Origin: Sclerurus mexicanus
Lineage: Eukaryota > Chordata > Aves > Passeriformes > Furnariidae
Assembly: GCA_013396755.1 (NCBI GenBank)
Contig: VWZF01006084.1
Span: 483,843-547,842, forward strand
Length of the DNA stretch: 64,000 bases
Reading direction: 5' to 3'
Below the pieces are notes generated by a model. It did not search any database and was not told the DNA's origin. It saw nothing but the letters and a program-made list of their open reading frames with translations. The position numbers and the translations under genes are program-made. This document shows, piece by piece, positions 62,601 to 64,000 of this stretch (the stretch's first letter is position 1; the number at the start of each line of letters is the position of its first letter).

Positions 62601-64000
62601 TCCTGAATATTGGCACCAAACAATCTAAATGCAAATTGCAAAATGTTTGGGGGTAAGGAGGCTGTTTATCTTCTGATGAGGTTATATGATAATGCAGAGG
62701 GGGAAGAGAATTGCCTTTCAGTTCCTAAAGGCTATCAAAATGTGTGATGTTTAAACTGTGGGGCCGGTGTTTACATACTACTTTAATGGACAAGACTCAG
62801 TTATTTGCCGTGGATTTTCTTTTAAAAAATCACTTTTTTAAACACGATGTAGCACAGTGGCATTTCAGCCATATTTCAGCAATTCTCAGGCACCCAGGTT
62901 AGCATGGAAAATGACAAAGCAGCCATCATTTTAATCCTGTTATGTCTCTTGCTCCCAGTTTGTTCTCCTCTGATGAAACACACCGCAGTGCCTCGAAGAG
63001 GCAGAAAAACATTTGCTGCACTCCTGGCCTACTTCTCTTGTTAGATTAGCAGGTTTATACACACCAGCACTGCCCAGGTACCTTATGCAGGAACAGGACA
63101 CAGCTGAAAAATGAAACACAACCAAGACCAGCAGCTTCCCAGGGCACCACACCATGCTGGCGTTACATCTCGTGCTGGACGCCCCATGCTGGACACGCAG
63201 CAGGTTTTAATGCCAGCTGATTGGTTGCAAAAAAAAGTTACTGCAAAAGTCAAAACTTTTGAACCTGCTCAGCACGTCGCTCTTGCACAACAACACTCTG
63301 CGCTGTGGTGCTGAGCACCGGCGTGAGGCGCTGGGGGTACCCGGGCACACACCAGGGCCAGCACCCACGGCAGCTGCACTGGCATTGGTACCCCGTGGCA
63401 TTTTCCACAGGGAAAGCAATGGTTTTCTTTAGTCTTGTCCTGTAGGGAAGAGGTGTCCGCAGTAGCTCAGGAGGTTCAATAACTCGAAGCTTTCAGCAAC
63501 TCGCAGAATTGGTCTCCTTGAAGTTTTTCCACTGAAAGTTTGTAATCTAATCTTCTCAGAGCTTGATTTAGACTTCTGCATTTCTCCATAAATTAAGAGA
63601 CAAGTTTGAGCTTACTCCAAGAGTTTTGCTCATCTGGGAGGCAAAGGAAGGAAAGGATTAATGTGTCATTTTTATTTTCCGATTTAAATATGTCTCATGC
63701 AGAAAAATGAGCGTGAATCTCTGCAAGGCAGGAAAAAAGCAATAGATCTGTGAAAGTGACACAAGTTGTCTGTGTATAAATTGCTGGGCCTGCAGACCAC
63801 TTGGTGTAGAACAGCCAAATAACTCACACAAATCTATGATTTAAAAGGACATTTGAAAGTAAGTGAATACACCAGGGGTGGCCATGGTAATCTGAACTTC
63901 TAGGAAGGAAAATCGGTGATTGTAGCCCCATTTAGGAGGGGGCAGCCAGGATTTCAGTTTCACCCACTGTCTCTGACTCTGTGACTGAGACCTTCAGGGA
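59612..64000. other. Intergenic region downstream of SH3RF3
   Basis: No coding exon, RNA gene or clear mobile element was recognised. A GC-richer part (about 60.4-62.5 kb) has open frames up to 219 codons on the + strand and 155 on the minus strand. They overlap each other, carry no domain motif and have no splice or promoter context, so they look like chance frames in low-stop sequence. The stretch 62520-62900 is listed separately as a possible conserved element. AATAAA at 60968-60973 has no supported transcript. Confidence 0.6.
62520..62900. promoter_or_regulatory. Candidate conserved element downstream of SH3RF3
   Basis: Unique sequence with a perfect POU octamer ATGCAAAT (62629-62636), a forkhead-type TGTTTAC (62768-62774), AATTGACTGCCA and AATGACAATC near 62535-62565. 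It lacks repeat or coding signature and differs in texture from the GC-rich sequence on its left. Motif-based inference only. Confidence 0.3.

Noticed and set aside
1..64000. tRNA genes, miRNA hairpins, CRISPR arrays, bacterial-type operons
   Set aside because: I looked for tRNA B-box sequences and regular repeat-spacer patterns and saw none. miRNA hairpins cannot be judged without folding.

Overview
This window is vertebrate nuclear DNA and almost certainly from a bird. The evidence is several CR1 retroposon fragments, two of them ending in the ATTCTATG-type octamers typical of avian CR1, plus a solo LTR of a type I recognise from bird genomes. No primate- or rodent-type SINEs or L1s were seen. 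Coding DNA is very sparse: five exons, 1,030 coding bases in 64 kb. I cannot fix the species.

The only gene I can support is the 3' half of SH3RF3 (POSH2, a RING-type E3 ubiquitin ligase and JNK-pathway scaffold with four SH3 domains), on the + strand. Exon A (12977-13077) carries the linker before SH3-3. Exon B (17183-17353) carries SH3-3. Exon C (20606-20856) carries a Pro/Ser/Thr-rich linker. Exon D (46278-46615) carries the basic and Ser/Pro-rich linker. Exon E (56352-56520) carries SH3-4 and the stop codon, followed by a long 3' UTR that probably ends near 59.6 kb. The RING domain, SH3-1, SH3-2 and the Rac-binding region lie upstream of the window.

A-B, B-C and D-E join in phase. C-D does not: exon C ends in phase 1 and exon D starts in phase 0. 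At least one exon with net length 3n+2 is therefore missing between them. I could not find it in the 25.4-kb intron, which also contains the window's only ambiguous base (24723) inside a CpG-rich patch.

Layout: 1-12976 is intron with a 2.8-kb decayed CR1 (about 8.15-10.94 kb) ending in a perfect 24-copy TCTAT array. 13078-20605 holds two ordinary introns. 20857-46277 is a large intron with a younger CR1 3' end, three old antisense CR1 pieces, and an LTR inserted inside one of them. 46616-56351 is the last intron, with a CR1 fragment near its end. 56521 to about 59.6 kb is 3' UTR, and the rest is intergenic with no recognisable gene. Several AT-rich, homeodomain-motif-rich stretches look like candidate conserved non-coding elements, but only alignment can decide that. 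I found no novel multi-gene system: this is an ordinary avian gene tail, and its interesting points are the missing exon, the nested mobile elements and the repeat expansion.
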